Shown: in pieces, positions 26,689 through 39,300 of the stretch | How the letters are laid out: every line of letters begins with the position of its first letter | Position numbering within the stretch: position 1 is the first letter of the stretch | Assembly: GCA_023846275.1 (NCBI GenBank) | Contig: JAIUJO010000289.1 | Span: 62,001 to 126,000 of the forward strand | Source: Vanilla planifolia | Lineage: Eukaryota > Streptophyta > Magnoliopsida > Asparagales > Orchidaceae | Reading direction: 5' to 3' | Length of the DNA: 64,000 nucleotides | Made by a program: the position numbers and the translations under genes | The notes under the pieces: model-generated | What the model was told of the DNA's origin: nothing | The model's input: only the letters and a program-made list of their open reading frames with translations | Database searches by the model: none

Positions 26689-26760
26689 AATGGATGTGTG
26701 TGTATGTGCATTTGTGTATGTTTGTGCATGCATGTGTGAATAAATGAGTGTGTGTGTGTG

Positions 26761-27733
26761 TGTTTGCATGTTTCATGAGCATGTGTCTATGTTGGTACAT
26801 ATATTTGTGCATGTGTGCATGCATGCATGTGTTTTTGTGTGTTTTTTGCATGTGTGCATGCATGTGCCTATATATGGATTCATGCATATATGTGTGTGTG
26901 TGTGCATGTTTGTCTACTTTGTGCATATGTATGCATATGTATATGTGCATTTGTGTCTGTGGATGTGTGTGCATGTGTGGGCATGTGTATGAATGTTTGT
27001 AGGCACATGTGTTTATGCATTAGTATATGTGTGTTTGAGTTCCTATGCATATTGCCTGTGCATTTGTATGTGTGTGTGTGCATGTGTGTGTCTTTCTTGT
27101 GTGCATATGCAAATGTCTGTGTCTATGTGGTATTGTATGTGTGATTATGTGTGTGTGTGTGTGAGCATACGTGTGTGTATGTGTATGCATGTGTGTGTGT
27201 GTATATGTGTGTGAATACATGTGGGTGTGCTTATGTTATGTGCTTGTGCATGTTTATGCATTACATATGTGTGTTTGTGTGTGTGCTTATGTGTTTGCAT
27301 ATGTATATGTGTGTGCATCCATGAGTATGCATGTATGCACATGTACACACATTTGTGTGAATGTGTGTGTTTGTTTGTATTTGTGTGCATTTGTGTGTGT
27401 GTGTGTGCCTGTATGTGTGTGTCTATTTGCATTTTTATGCATTTGCATGTATGCACATTTGTGTGAGTGTGTGTGCATGTATGCTTGTACTTGTGTGTGT
27501 GTATGTTTGCATGCATGTGCATGTGTTTATGTTCATGTGGGTATGGGTGTGCATGCATGTGTGCGGTTATGCATGTCTATATAATTTTATGTTCATGTGT
27601 TCTTGAGTCTATGTTGGCATGCATGCATTTGAGCATGTGTGTAGATGTGTCTACATGTGTGCATGTATGCTAGCACATGTGAGATTGGGTATGTGTGTGT
27701 TTGAGTGTGTGTGCATGTACATGCAAGTGTGTG
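26761..27733. repeat. Higher-order block in TG array, copy 4
   Basis: This copy contains the full set of ordered landmarks: TTGGTACATATATTTGTG (26,793), TATGGATTCATGCATATATG (26,874), TAGGCACATGTGTTTATGCA (27,000), ATGTGGTATTGTATGTGTGA (27,126), CATTACATATGTGTG (27,260), and TGTAGATGTGTCTACATG...GCACATGTGAGATTGGGTAT (27,640-27,692). It is very similar to 6,009-7,034 and collinear with 3,095-4,141. Confidence 0.65.
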
Positions 27734-29450
27734 TGTGTGTGTATGTATATTTGGGTGCATTTTCCTATATGAGTGTGACCATGTGTATATATTTGTGTTT
27801 GTGTTTATACATATGTGTTTTATTTTGCTGAACTGGTTGTATGGGATGGTCATGTGTGTATGTGTGAGCATGTCCTTACATGTGTGCATATCTTTCTATG
27901 CACGTGCATGCAAACTTAGGTGCATGTATACATATGTATGCATGTGTATATATTTGTGATGGTTGTGCAAGTGTGCACGCATGCTTGTGTCAATATGTGC
28001 ATGTGTTTTGAGCATGCATTCATGCATGTGTATGTTTTAGTGTTTTTGTGCATGTATGTGGGTGTGTATGTGCATGTGTGTGAGTGTTAGTGCCTGTAGG
28101 TGCACATGTGTTTGCATGTGCATCTACATATGTGTGTGGGTTTATGCCTATGCATGTGGCTGTGTGAGTATTTTTTGGTTTTCTTGGTGTGTGTACATAT
28201 GCGTGGAAGTGCGTATGTGTATGCAATTTGTGTGCATGTATGTATATGCATGTGAGAGAAAGTGTGTGCTTGTGTGCATAGATGTGTGTGGGTGTGTGTG
28301 CATGCCATCATGTGAATGTGTGTGCTTGTGAATGTGTGCTTGTTTACCTATTTATGTGTGTGCATGGTTGGGCATGCATGTCTGCATCTGTGTGGGTGCA
28401 TTGTGTGCATGTGTGTGCATGCATTAGTGTATGTATGCTCATGTATGTTTGCATGTGTGAATGTGTACTTTTGTTTGTTTGAGAGTGTGCATGTGCATGT
28501 TCCTATGTGCGTGTTTGAGAGAGCATATTTATGTGTGTTTGTGTGTGGGTGCTTGTGTGTGCATTCATGTGCATGTGTGAATGTGTGGTTGTACATGCAC
28601 ATGCATGTACATGCATCTATATGGGTGTGTTCATGCTTGTGTATGTGTGCATATGTGTGTGGGTTTGTGTATGTGTGTAGGTGCATGTGTGTGCATGTCC
28701 ACAGACATGTTTGTGAGTGAGTGTGTGTGTGTGTTTAAACATGCACACACATGTGTGTGTGGGTTCATGAGTGTGTGTGTGTGTGTGTGTTCATATGTTT
28801 TGGAGTGTATGGGTTTGTGTGTGTGTGTGTACTCATACATGTGTGTATGTGAACTTGTATATTTGTGTCTGTATGTGTATGTTTCCATGCAAGTGTGTGT
28901 CCATGCTTATACATATGTGTGTGCATGTTTGTGTGAGCACATTTTTGTGCATGTGTTTGTGGGTAAGTGTATGTGTATGCATACATGTGTGGGTCTACAT
29001 GTGCAAGTGTTTGTGCAAGTATGTGTGCACATTTGTCTACATGTGAAAGTTTTTGTATGTCTTTGTAACCATGTGCATGTTTGTGTGTGTGCATGTGCAC
29101 ATGTGTGAATGTGTGTGTGTGTGGGCATGTGTGGGCATATGTATCAATATATGTGGGCATATGTACTTGTGCATTAGCACATGCATGTGTGTGTGTGTGT
29201 GTGTGTGTTTTAGTACGTATGCATATGCATGTGCATCTCTGTGTGTGTGCATGCATGTGTGTATGCTTGTTTGTGTGCCTTTTGTCTTTCATTTGTTTGT
29301 ACTTATGTAAATGCACGCATGGATGTGCATGTGTGCATATGCTGGTTGCATGGCTATGTGGTAGTGGATGTGTGAGAATGTGTGTGTGTGCGTGCGAGTG
29401 TTTGTGCTCATGTACATGTGTGAGCATATGTGTGCATTTGTATGCATGTG
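27734..29450. repeat. Segment of TG array duplicated from/to ~4.14-5.75 kb
   Basis: This is the downstream partner of 4,142-5,750, with matched non-TG words in the same order and an offset of about 23.6-23.7 kb. The landmark ATGTGGTAGTGGATGTGTGA at 29,355 lies 2,229 bp after its predecessor at 27,126. The equivalent pair in the left array (3,477 and 5,709) is 2,232 bp apart, so the repeat period is conserved between the two places. Confidence 0.65.
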
Positions 29451-29900
29451 TATGTGTACATGTGTGTGTGTGTGCATGCATACATGTGTGTATATGTGCC
29501 TATGTATGTGTGTGTGAATAGGTATTTCTTATGTGCATGGATATGCACCTATGGATTTGCATGTGTATATGTTTGTGCTTGCATGCATGTCTATGTGCAT
29601 ATATGTGCATGTGCATGTGTGTATGTGTGTTTGTTTGCATTTGTGATCATTTGTGTACATGTGTGTGCTTGCGTGTGATGTATGTGTGTGTCCATTTTCA
29701 TGTTTGTGCATTTGCATTTGTGTACATTTATGTGTGAGTGTGTGTGTGATTGCATGTGTACATGAGCAATTGTGTGTGTGTGCTTGTATACATGTTTGTG
29801 TGTTTATTTCGATGTGTGTGTGGTGTTCATGTGCGTTTGTTATTGTACATGTGTGTGTATCTCTATGTTCATGTGCTCATACATGTGCATGTAGATGCCT

Positions 29901-29946
29901 GCATGTGTGCATGTGTGCATGTGTGCATGTGTGCATGTGTGCATGT
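29901..29946. repeat. Perfect 8 bp microsatellite (GCATGTGT)n
   Basis: Between 5 and 6 uninterrupted copies of GCATGTGT lie here. This is one of the longest perfect runs of an 8-mer in the array, and it shows the word from which much of the surrounding degenerate sequence could have arisen by slippage. Confidence 0.9.
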
Positions 29947-29979
29947 ATGCAAGCATGTGTTTTAATTGGTATGTGCATG

Positions 29980-30350
29980 TTTAAGCATGCATGTGTGTAC
30001 ATGCAAGCGTGTTTGTGCATGTTCCCACGTGTGTGTGTGAACATGTGTGCATTTGTCTATTCGTTTGTGCGCATTTGTGTGATGTGTTTATGCAAGTTGC
30101 ATGCAATTGTTGTGTGTGTGTGTGGGTGTGTGTGAGCATGTCCTTGCATTTGTGTGCATATATGTACATGCATGTGCATTCGAGCATATTTGTGCGTATA
30201 CATGTGTATGTTTGTATGTGCATATTTGTGCTGGTTATGCACTTGTGCATGCACGCTTGTGGCCATGTATGTGTTTGTTCATGCATGCATTTGTGTATAT
30301 GTGCATATGAGAGTTTATGTGTGCTTGTATGGGTGTTTGTGTGCACATCT
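29980..30350. repeat. Start of a further higher-order copy in TG array
   Basis: After GTACATGCAAGCGTGTTTGTG (29,998) the sequence repeats the order seen after 27,714: GCATGTTCCCACGTGTG (30,017, also matched near 4,163), GTGTGAGCATGTCCTTGCAT (30,130, versus GTGTGAGCATGTCCTTACAT at 27,860), and GTTATGCACTTGTGCATGCACGCTTGTG (30,234, versus 27,962). The period is about 2.27 kb. Similarity fades after about 30,350. Confidence 0.55.
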
Positions 30351-33300
30351 GTATGTGTTAGTGTGTATACATGAGCATGTACATGTTTGGGTGTGTGTGT
30401 ACCTATGCATGTGTGTGCATGCTTTGTGCATGTGTGGGGTTGTGCACAGGTTTGTTAGCGAGTATATGTCTATGCATGTGAGAGTGGGTAAGCAAGTGTG
30501 TATACATGTGTAAGAGTTTGTACATTTGTGTGTGTGCATGCGCATGTGTGTACGTGGCTATGTTTGTGAATGTGTCCATATGTGTTTGTATGCATGTGGA
30601 AATTTGTGTGTGTGTGTGCATGCTCACATGTGTCAATGTGTGTGTGTGTGTGCATACATATGTATTTGTATGTGTATGTATGCATGTGTGCTTATGTACA
30701 TGCTTGTGCTGTTCTTACATATATATGTGTATGTGTGTATATGTGCCTGTGTGTGTGCATGTGTTTGTGTTTGTGTGCATGTGTGTGCATCTGTTTCTAT
30801 ATATTTACATGCATTTACATGTGTTTATTTGTGCATTCATGTGTGCAGATGCGTGTATGCATGTTGTTTTATGTTTATATGTGCGCATGTGTGTTTGTGC
30901 ATGCATGTGCATGTTTGGAAGCTTATGCATGTGTATGTGTGTACATAACTGTGTGTGTTTGTAAATATGTGTGTGCATTTGTATTTATGTTTTTGTATGA
31001 TTTGTATGAGTGTGTTCCTATGCCTGTGCATGTGCTTATGTATGGTTGTGTCTTCATGTGCATGTGTGTGCATGGATGCATGTGCATGTAAGTGTGAGTG
31101 AATGTTTATGCGTGTGTGTGTGCATGTGCATATGCATGCATGTGTGTACATGTGTGCATGTGTGTGCACGTGTTCTTGTGTGTGTGGTTGCATGTGTATG
31201 CATGTTGTGTGTTTGTGCAAGCATGTGTGTGTGGGTCAGTGAACGGGTTTGTGTATGTGTACACATGTGCAGGTGTGTGCATCTTCATGCATGTGTTTTC
31301 TTGTGTGTGTGTTTATGTGTGAGCATGTGGGCATGTGTACGTGTGTGTTGTGTGTCTATGTCTCTACTTGTATGCATGTATGTGTATGTGTGTGTGCTCA
31401 TGTGTGTTTGTGAGCACATGCTATTTTGTGATTATCTATGTGTATGTCCTTGTGCATGTGTGTGTGCATGTATGTATGTGCATATTTCTGGGTGTGCTTT
31501 TGTGTACAATATGTGCATATGTGTGTGCTTTTGTGTGCATGCAAGAGTGTGTGTACCTATTTGTGTGTGTGCATGTGTGAGCATGTGTGTATATGCATGT
31601 GTGTGCACTTGTGCATGAATGTGCATGCACGTAGGTACGTGTGTGTGGTTGTGCATGTACGGGTATGTATGGGCATATGTGTGCATGTCTATCTATATGA
31701 GTGTGTGTGCTCATTTCGTTTATCAATGTGTGTGTATGTTTGTGTGTCTATCCTTTTGTTGTTTTGTGTTTGTATTTGTGTGTGTGTGTGCATAGGTGTG
31801 TGCATAATGGTTTGTGTCTGTGCTCATGTGTGCATGCATACAAGAGTGTGTGAGCATCTTTTTGTGTATGTGTGTGTGTATGTGTGTTTGAGAGTGTTAG
31901 TGTGTCTATGTGTATATGGAAATGTTCATGTGTGTGTGTGCTTGTGCATGCGTTTGTATGTGTGTGTGTTTGTGTGTGTGTTTATGTGTATGTCTGCACA
32001 TGTATATGTTTATTTACATCTGCAAGTGTGCATGTGTGTTTTTGTGCATGTGCGTGTGAGTACGTGGGTATGCATAGGAGTGTATAGGTGTATGTACATG
32101 CATGTGTGTGTTTTCTTGTTAAGGTGTATACATAAGTATGTGTTTATGTGTATGTGCATGTGTGGCTGTGTTTGGGCATGTTTGTATGTTAGTATGTGCA
32201 TGTATGTGTGTGCATGTGATTGTATGTGTGCGTGTCCTTATGTGTGCACATATCTATGAATGGGTGTGTAGATGTGTGTATGTGCGTGCATCTTTGGGTA
32301 CATTCACATGTATGTTTGTGTGCATACATCAGTATATTTAGGTGCATCTGTGTATTTAATTATACATGTGTGGATCTCTTCGTGTTCTTACACATGTGTA
32401 CATGTGCTTGTGTGAGTGTGTATGTTTGTGTGTGCATATTTGTTCATGTGTGTGTGCTTTTTTGTGAGCTTTTGTGCGAGTATGAGGGCATGTAATGTAT
32501 GTTTGTGCCTGGGTGCTCACATGTATGTGGGTGTGTGTGTTAGCACATGTCATTATGTGTGTATTTGTATATGTGTGTATACTTGAGTGTATTTGCACTA
32601 TGCATGTGTGTGCATGAGCATGTGCATGCTTGTTCCTATGTGTGTGACTGTGTGAGTGTAGGTGCACATGTGTGCATGGGTGCATGTGTGTGCATGTGAT
32701 TGTGATTGTATATGTTTGGTTATGTATATGCATCTTTATGTATATGTGTGTGTGAGAGTTTATCTGCTTGTGCATGTGTGTGCATATGCAATTTTGTGAG
32801 CTTGTGTGCATGGATGTGTTCATGTGCATGTCTACATGTGTTAGTTTAATCATGTGTTTGTTGTTGTGAGTGTATGCATATGTGTGTGCACGTGTGAGTG
32901 TATGCATATGTGTGTGTCCACACATACACATTTGTGCATACTTGTGTGTGTATGTATATGCATATGCATGTGTTTGTATGTGTCTGTATGTGTATGTACA
33001 TGTTTGTATGTGTGTTTGTGTGTGTGCATATGTGTGTGCATAAGTATGCATGCATGCTAGTGCATGTGCTTGTGCATGCATGTATGCATGTGTGTGCATG
33101 TGTCTATTAATGTGTATGTGTGTGCAAGTGCATGTGTGTGCATGCATGTCTCTGTGCATGCACATGTGTGTGCAAGTGCACCTTTGTGCATATGTGTCTA
33201 TGGGTGAGTGCATGTGTGTGTGAGTGAGTGTACATGTGCATTTGTATGTGCATGTGTGCATGTGTGCATGTGTTAGCATGTACATGTGTACAAGTTATTA

Positions 33301-36300
33301 TGTCATTGTGCATATGTGTGTGTGCATGCATACATGTATGATTGTGTGCTTGCACGCATGTGTGTGTGCATGTGATTATGCTTTCATGCATGTGCACATC
33401 TGTGTACTTGTGTTAATGTGTTAGCATGTCTGTGTGTGAGTTTGTGGGTGTGTGCATGCTTATTTTTGTGTGTGAGCATATAAGACTATGTATGTGTGTT
33501 TTTGTTTGCTTGTACATGTGTGAAGATTCGTGTGTGTTTGTGTGTGTGTGAACATGTGTGTTTTCTGGGCATATATCTATGCCTTTATGTGTTCCAACAT
33601 GTATGTGAGCATGAGTGTGTTTGAGTATGTAGGTGTGTGTCTGTGTGTGCATGGGCATGCTTGTGTAGGTGTGTGCATGTGTGTGTGGGTGAGTATGCAT
33701 GTGTGGGTGGATATGCTTGTTGCATGTGCATGTGCATGTGTGTGTGCATGGAGGTTGTCCACGTGTGTGAGCACTCATGTGTGAATTTGTACATGTGCTT
33801 GTGCCTATCTCCATCTAGTTGTGCAAGTGTGTGTATGTGAATGTGTGCATGCACATGTGTGTGTGTTCATTCATGCATTTTTGTAGATATGCATGTGAAT
33901 TCTTTTGTGTGTTAGTGTATGTGCATGTTTGTGCATGTGTGCATGCTTGCATGTTTGTGTATAGATGTGTGTGCATGTGTATGTATGTATGTGTTTGTAT
34001 ATTTATATATGCATACGTGCCATGTGCATATGCATGTGTGTATTTGTGTGTGTGCATGCACGTATGTGTGGGTGTGCATGCGTGTGTGTTTGAATATGTG
34101 CATAATCATGTATCTATATGTGTTTGTGAGGGTGTGTGTGTGTGCATGTGCATGCCTTTGTTAGTGTACATGTGTGTGAGTGCATGTGCATTTGTGTATA
34201 TGTGAGTCAACATATGGATGTGCATGAGTGTGTTCCTTTGTGTGCTTATCTGTGCACCCGTGTATGTACTTGTTTGTGTATCAGTGTGAATGCATTTGCA
34301 CGTGTGTGTATGTGCATGTTTGTGTGGATGTGGTTGTATTTGTGTTAGTGTGTCCATGTGTGTTTGTGTGTGTGCATGTGGCTATGCATATAGATATGAG
34401 TTTGTTTAGGTGTGTATGCATGTGTGTGTACATGTGCATGTGAATTTCAGTTTGTGTATGTATGTGTTTGCGTACATGTGAGCATTTATGTGCATTTGTG
34501 TGTGTGCATGTGTGCTTGCTTTCATGTATGTGTGTCAAAATTTTTTAGTGTGTGTATACGACTATGTATGCATATTCTTACTTGTGTTAATGTGTGTGCA
34601 TTTGTGAACATCTTCATGAAGGTGTGCATGTGTTTGTGTGTGCATGTGTGCTGGTGTGCCTAAGTGCATGTGCACATATGTTTTTGCATTTTTGTGTATG
34701 TTATGTATGCATTTTGCGTGTGTGAATGTGAGAGCATGTGCATTTCTGTGTGTGCATATGACCATGTGTGTGGGCATGATTGTCTACATGTGTGTGTGTG
34801 CTCTTGTGCTTGTATGTCTATGCATGTGTGTGCTTTTGCATTGGCATGTGTGTTTATGTGTGTGTGTGAGTGCATCTATGCATTCATGCATGTGTTTGTG
34901 GGCATGTGTGTTTGGTGACATGCTTGTGTAGAAGTCGCATGCATGAGTATACGGGTGTGTGTGTGTATGCATGTGCATGCATGTGTGTGTGTATAAGTGG
35001 GACATGTGGGTGTGTGCACATGTGTATGCATGCATGCATATATACATGTGTGCATGTGAGTCCATATGTGTCTATGGATTCATGTGTGTGCATATGTGTG
35101 CATATGAGCATGAGTGTGTGTTTTTGTAAATGCATTTGTCAATATGTTTGTTTGTTTGCATGTGTATATAGATGTGGATATGTATGTGTGTTCATTTGCC
35201 TATGTTTGTCTTTCTTTATGCTTGTTTATATGTGCATACTTGTGTGTGCATGCTTATGCATGTCTATGTGTGTGTATGCACATTTGAGTACATGTGTGCC
35301 CATGTTTGTGTGTATATACATTCGTGCATGATTTTGTGTTTATGTGAGTGTGTTTGCATGTGTGTGAACCTCCATGTGTGTGTGTGTATCTATGTGATTG
35401 CATGTGTGTGTGGGGTGTGCATATGTTTTTGTGTGTATGTGTGTATATGTGCTTTTGTGGATGAGTGTGTTTGCATGCTTGTGTGGGTGTTTTTGTGTAC
35501 TTGTGTGTGTGTGTGTATGTGTGTTCTTGTGTGAATGTGTATGAGGGGTGTGTGTTTGCATGTATATGTGCATGTGTGTGCATGGATACTTGTTCACACA
35601 TATGTATGTTTGTGCATGTGCATGTGCACTTTTGTTTGTGACTATGCATGTGTGTGCATCTCTACAATCGCACATGTGTGTTTTAATCTATGTGTGTGTA
35701 CATGTATGTATGCTTGTGTATGTGTGTGCATGCACACATATATGTGTGTTTTAGGTGTGTATGTGAGTTCTTGTGTATTTGTGCAAGTTTGCATGTTATG
35801 CATTTGTGTGTGTTCGTGCATATGTGTGTATGTCTATGAGGGTACATGCATGTGTGCATGCATATGCATATGTGTGTGTATACAAGTATGTATGTGTGCA
35901 TGAGTGCATGTGTATGTGTGTCCACGAGTGTGTGTCTATGTTTATGCATTAGTGTGTGTGTGTGTGTGCATATTTGTGCATGCATGTGCATGTATATGTT
36001 GTGTGTGTGTGTGTGTCTACTTGTGCATGTCTGTGTACTTATGTGCACATGTCCATGCATGCCTTTATGGATGTGTGTGTTCTTGGCATGTGTAAATGTC
36101 TATGTGCATGTATATACAAGTGTGTCCCTATTTGTGTGCATGTGTCTACATGAATGTACGTGTGCTTGAATGTGCGTGTGTTTATCTAAACATATTTGTG
36201 TGTGTACATACGTGGGAGTGTTATGGATTTTATGTGTGTCTATGTGCATGTGTATGCACAAGCATGTGTGGTGTGTGCATGCATGCATGTGTGCCTATGT

Positions 36301-36354
36301 CAGCATGAGCATTTTCATGTGTGTGTGTGTGATCCTATGTGTGTGCATGTGTGT

Positions 36355-36384
36355 GTATGCATGCATGTGTGTGTATGCATGCAT
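36355..36384. repeat. Short 18 bp tandem duplication in TG array
   Basis: GTATGCATGCAT at 36,355 recurs at 36,373 with the same flanking TGTGTG. This is a small local slippage product. Confidence 0.6.
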
Positions 36385-39300
36385 TTGTGTGCCTCTATAT
36401 ATGTGTGCTTTTATTTGTTTGTGTTTGTATGTCTGTATATTTGTGTGTATGTCCATACATGTATATGTATGAATGCATGAGAGCATGTTCATGTGTGTGT
36501 GTGTATGTGTTTATATATTGGTTTTCATGTGTGAGTAGGTATTTGTGGATCTATGTGTGTGTACTTGTGTGTTCATGTGTATTTGTATGTGCATTGGTCA
36601 ATATGTCTGTGCATGCTTTTGTGTGAGTATGCCTACTTTTGTATATGTGTGCATGCATGTGTGTGATTGCTTGCACGTGCTCACATGTGTGTGTATGTGC
36701 ATCTGTGAAGGTGTTTATGTATGTGTAAATGTCCATGTGCATGTGTGTGTATGTACATCTCTATCTATGTATGTGAATGTACTCACGTGTATCTACTTGT
36801 GTGTTGTGCATGCGTGTGTTTAGGTATGCATATGGGTGGGGTGCTATTATGTGTGGCAACATATGTATGTGTGTTTGTGTTTGCTTGTATATGTATTTGC
36901 ATGCATGAGTTTGTGTGTGTGTGTGTGTGTGCAAGTATTTGTATGCACTTTTGCATGATTGTGCATGTGTGTACTTGTGTGTATATACATATTTTTGTTT
37001 GTGTGCATGTGTATGTGCAAGTGTTCATGTGTGTGTGTGTGTGTGGGTGTGTTTTCATGAGTGTGTATATGTGTATGAGTGTGCACATGTGTGTGTGTGT
37101 GCTTATGTGCATGTTGATGCATGCATGTGTGTGTGTGCATGCATATATGCAAGCATGAGTATGACTGTGTGTGTGAGTGTCTGCATTCGTGCATGTGTGT
37201 TTATGTTTGTCTATGCATGCATGCACGTATGAGTTTGTGTATTAGTGTGGGTGTCTACATGTGTTTATGTGCATGTGTGCGTAGGTGCATGCTTGAGTGC
37301 ATGCATGTGGGTATGTATGCTTACATGTCTTCACATGTGCATGTGTATTAGTGTTTGCATGCATGTGCATGTTCTTGTGTGTCTATGTGTGACTGTATGT
37401 GTGTGGGTGTGTGCTTGCATATGTGTGCATGTGTGCTTACATGTATGTGCATGTGTGTTCCCATGTGTATGTGTGGCTTTGCACATGCATGAGTGTATGT
37501 GTATCATTTTGTGTCTACCAGCAAGCATATATATGTGTGTTTGTCATTGTGTGTGTGGGGGTTTATTTGTGTGTTCACATGCATGCATGTGTGTGTTCAG
37601 GTGCTTGTTTATGTTAGTATTTGTGTGTTTGTGTGTGTGCATGCATAAGTAAGTTTTTGTGTGTGCACATGCACACTTATGTGTCTGGTTGCATGGCTGT
37701 GTGGGCGCATGTGTGTGTTTGTGTGCATTGGTGTATCTAGGTTTGGGTGTGCATGTGTGTGTGCATATGCGTGTGCATATGCATGTGCATGTATGTGTGT
37801 GTATGAATGCACATCTATATATGTGGCTACTTGTATTCTTATGTGCTATGTTTGTTAGTGTGTGTGTGTGCATATCAATATGCAATTATGCAATCATGTG
37901 TGCATGGGTCTGTGCAAGTGCTTCTACATGCATACATTTGTGTGTGTACTTGTGCACACATGTGTGAGTATGCATTCATGTAAGCATGCATGTGTGCATG
38001 TGCTTGTGCATGTGTGAGTGCATGCACATTTGTGTGCATTTTCATGTGTCTACATATGTGTGTGCATTTCTATGTGTGCGAGTTTTTGTGCAACTACAAT
38101 TGTGCATGTCTACACATGTGTGTGCTTGTGCATGTGTGTATTCATTTATTTGTATGTACGTGCATGTTTGTGTATGTGCACCTATGTGAATGTGTGTGTG
38201 CTTATACATGTGTTTATGTGTATGTGTGTTCTTGTGTGTGCAAGTGTGTGTGCATGCATATTTGTGTGTGTGTCCATATGTTTCTATATGAGAGCACATG
38301 TTTTTTTATTTGTGTGTATGCATGCACATGTGAAGTGTCTATGAATTCATGCATGTAGGCATATGTGTGTATGCATGTGTGCATGTGTATGTGTTTGTGG
38401 ATGCATGTTTCTATTTTTGTACATGTGTTTTTATGTGTGCATATGTGTATGTGTGTGTGTGCATGTGTGTATTTATGTGTGTCTGTGCTTGTGTATGTGT
38501 ATGCACATGTGCACGTGTGCATGCATATCCATGCTTATGTTTTTATGCATCTGTTTGTGTGCATGATTACTCGTGTGTGTGTGCATGTGCATATGCCTAT
38601 CTTTGTCTGTGTGTGTTGGTGCATGGGTGTACATGTTAGAGAGCCTTTTTGTGTACATGTGCATGTGCTCTGTGTGTGTGAGCCTATGCCTATATGTCTG
38701 CTATGTATGCTTGTGCATGTGCATGTGCATGTACATCTATATGTGTATGTGTGGGTATGAGACTATGTGTGCATGGTGTAAGTGTGCATGTGTGTTCATG
38801 TGTGCATTTGTGTGGGTGGGTGTGTGCTTTTGTTCATGGTATGCATGTGTGCAAGCATTCATGTTCATGCATGCATGTGTGTATGTGCATGTATGTGTGT
38901 GTTTGTTTGTACATGTAACGTGTGCATTCGATGGTGTGTATTTGTATGTGTGTCCTGTGTGGGTGTTTCCACATGTGTGTTCGTGGGTGAGTGATGGTGT
39001 GCATGTGTGCATGTGTATGTTTGCATGCATGTGCATGTGTGTATGTATATGCATGTGAGTGTGCATGTGTGTATGCATGTATGTGTACATGTGTGCGTGC
39101 ACATGAGTGCTCCTATGTAAATACAAGAATGTGTGTTCATGAGTGCATGCATTCATAAGTGCATGCTTGTGTGTGTGCTTATGCTTTAGTGTGTGTTCAC
39201 ATGTTCGTGTGTGCATGTTCATGTATTTCTGCATGCATATGGGTGCAATTGGGTGTGTGTTAGTGTGTGTGGATGTACATATGTATGTATGTTTATGTGC

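Noticed and set aside
29901..29946. CRISPR-like array from evenly spaced repeats
   Set aside because: The repeat is a contiguous 8 bp microsatellite without unique spacers, in a eukaryotic-type satellite.
32356..33285. 309-codon His/Thr-rich open frame on the minus strand
   Set aside because: It is the complement of the TG array (CA/CATGCA words read as HTHTCM). A histidine-rich protein was considered, but the frame has no repeat unit, signal peptide or boundary distinct from the surrounding satellite.
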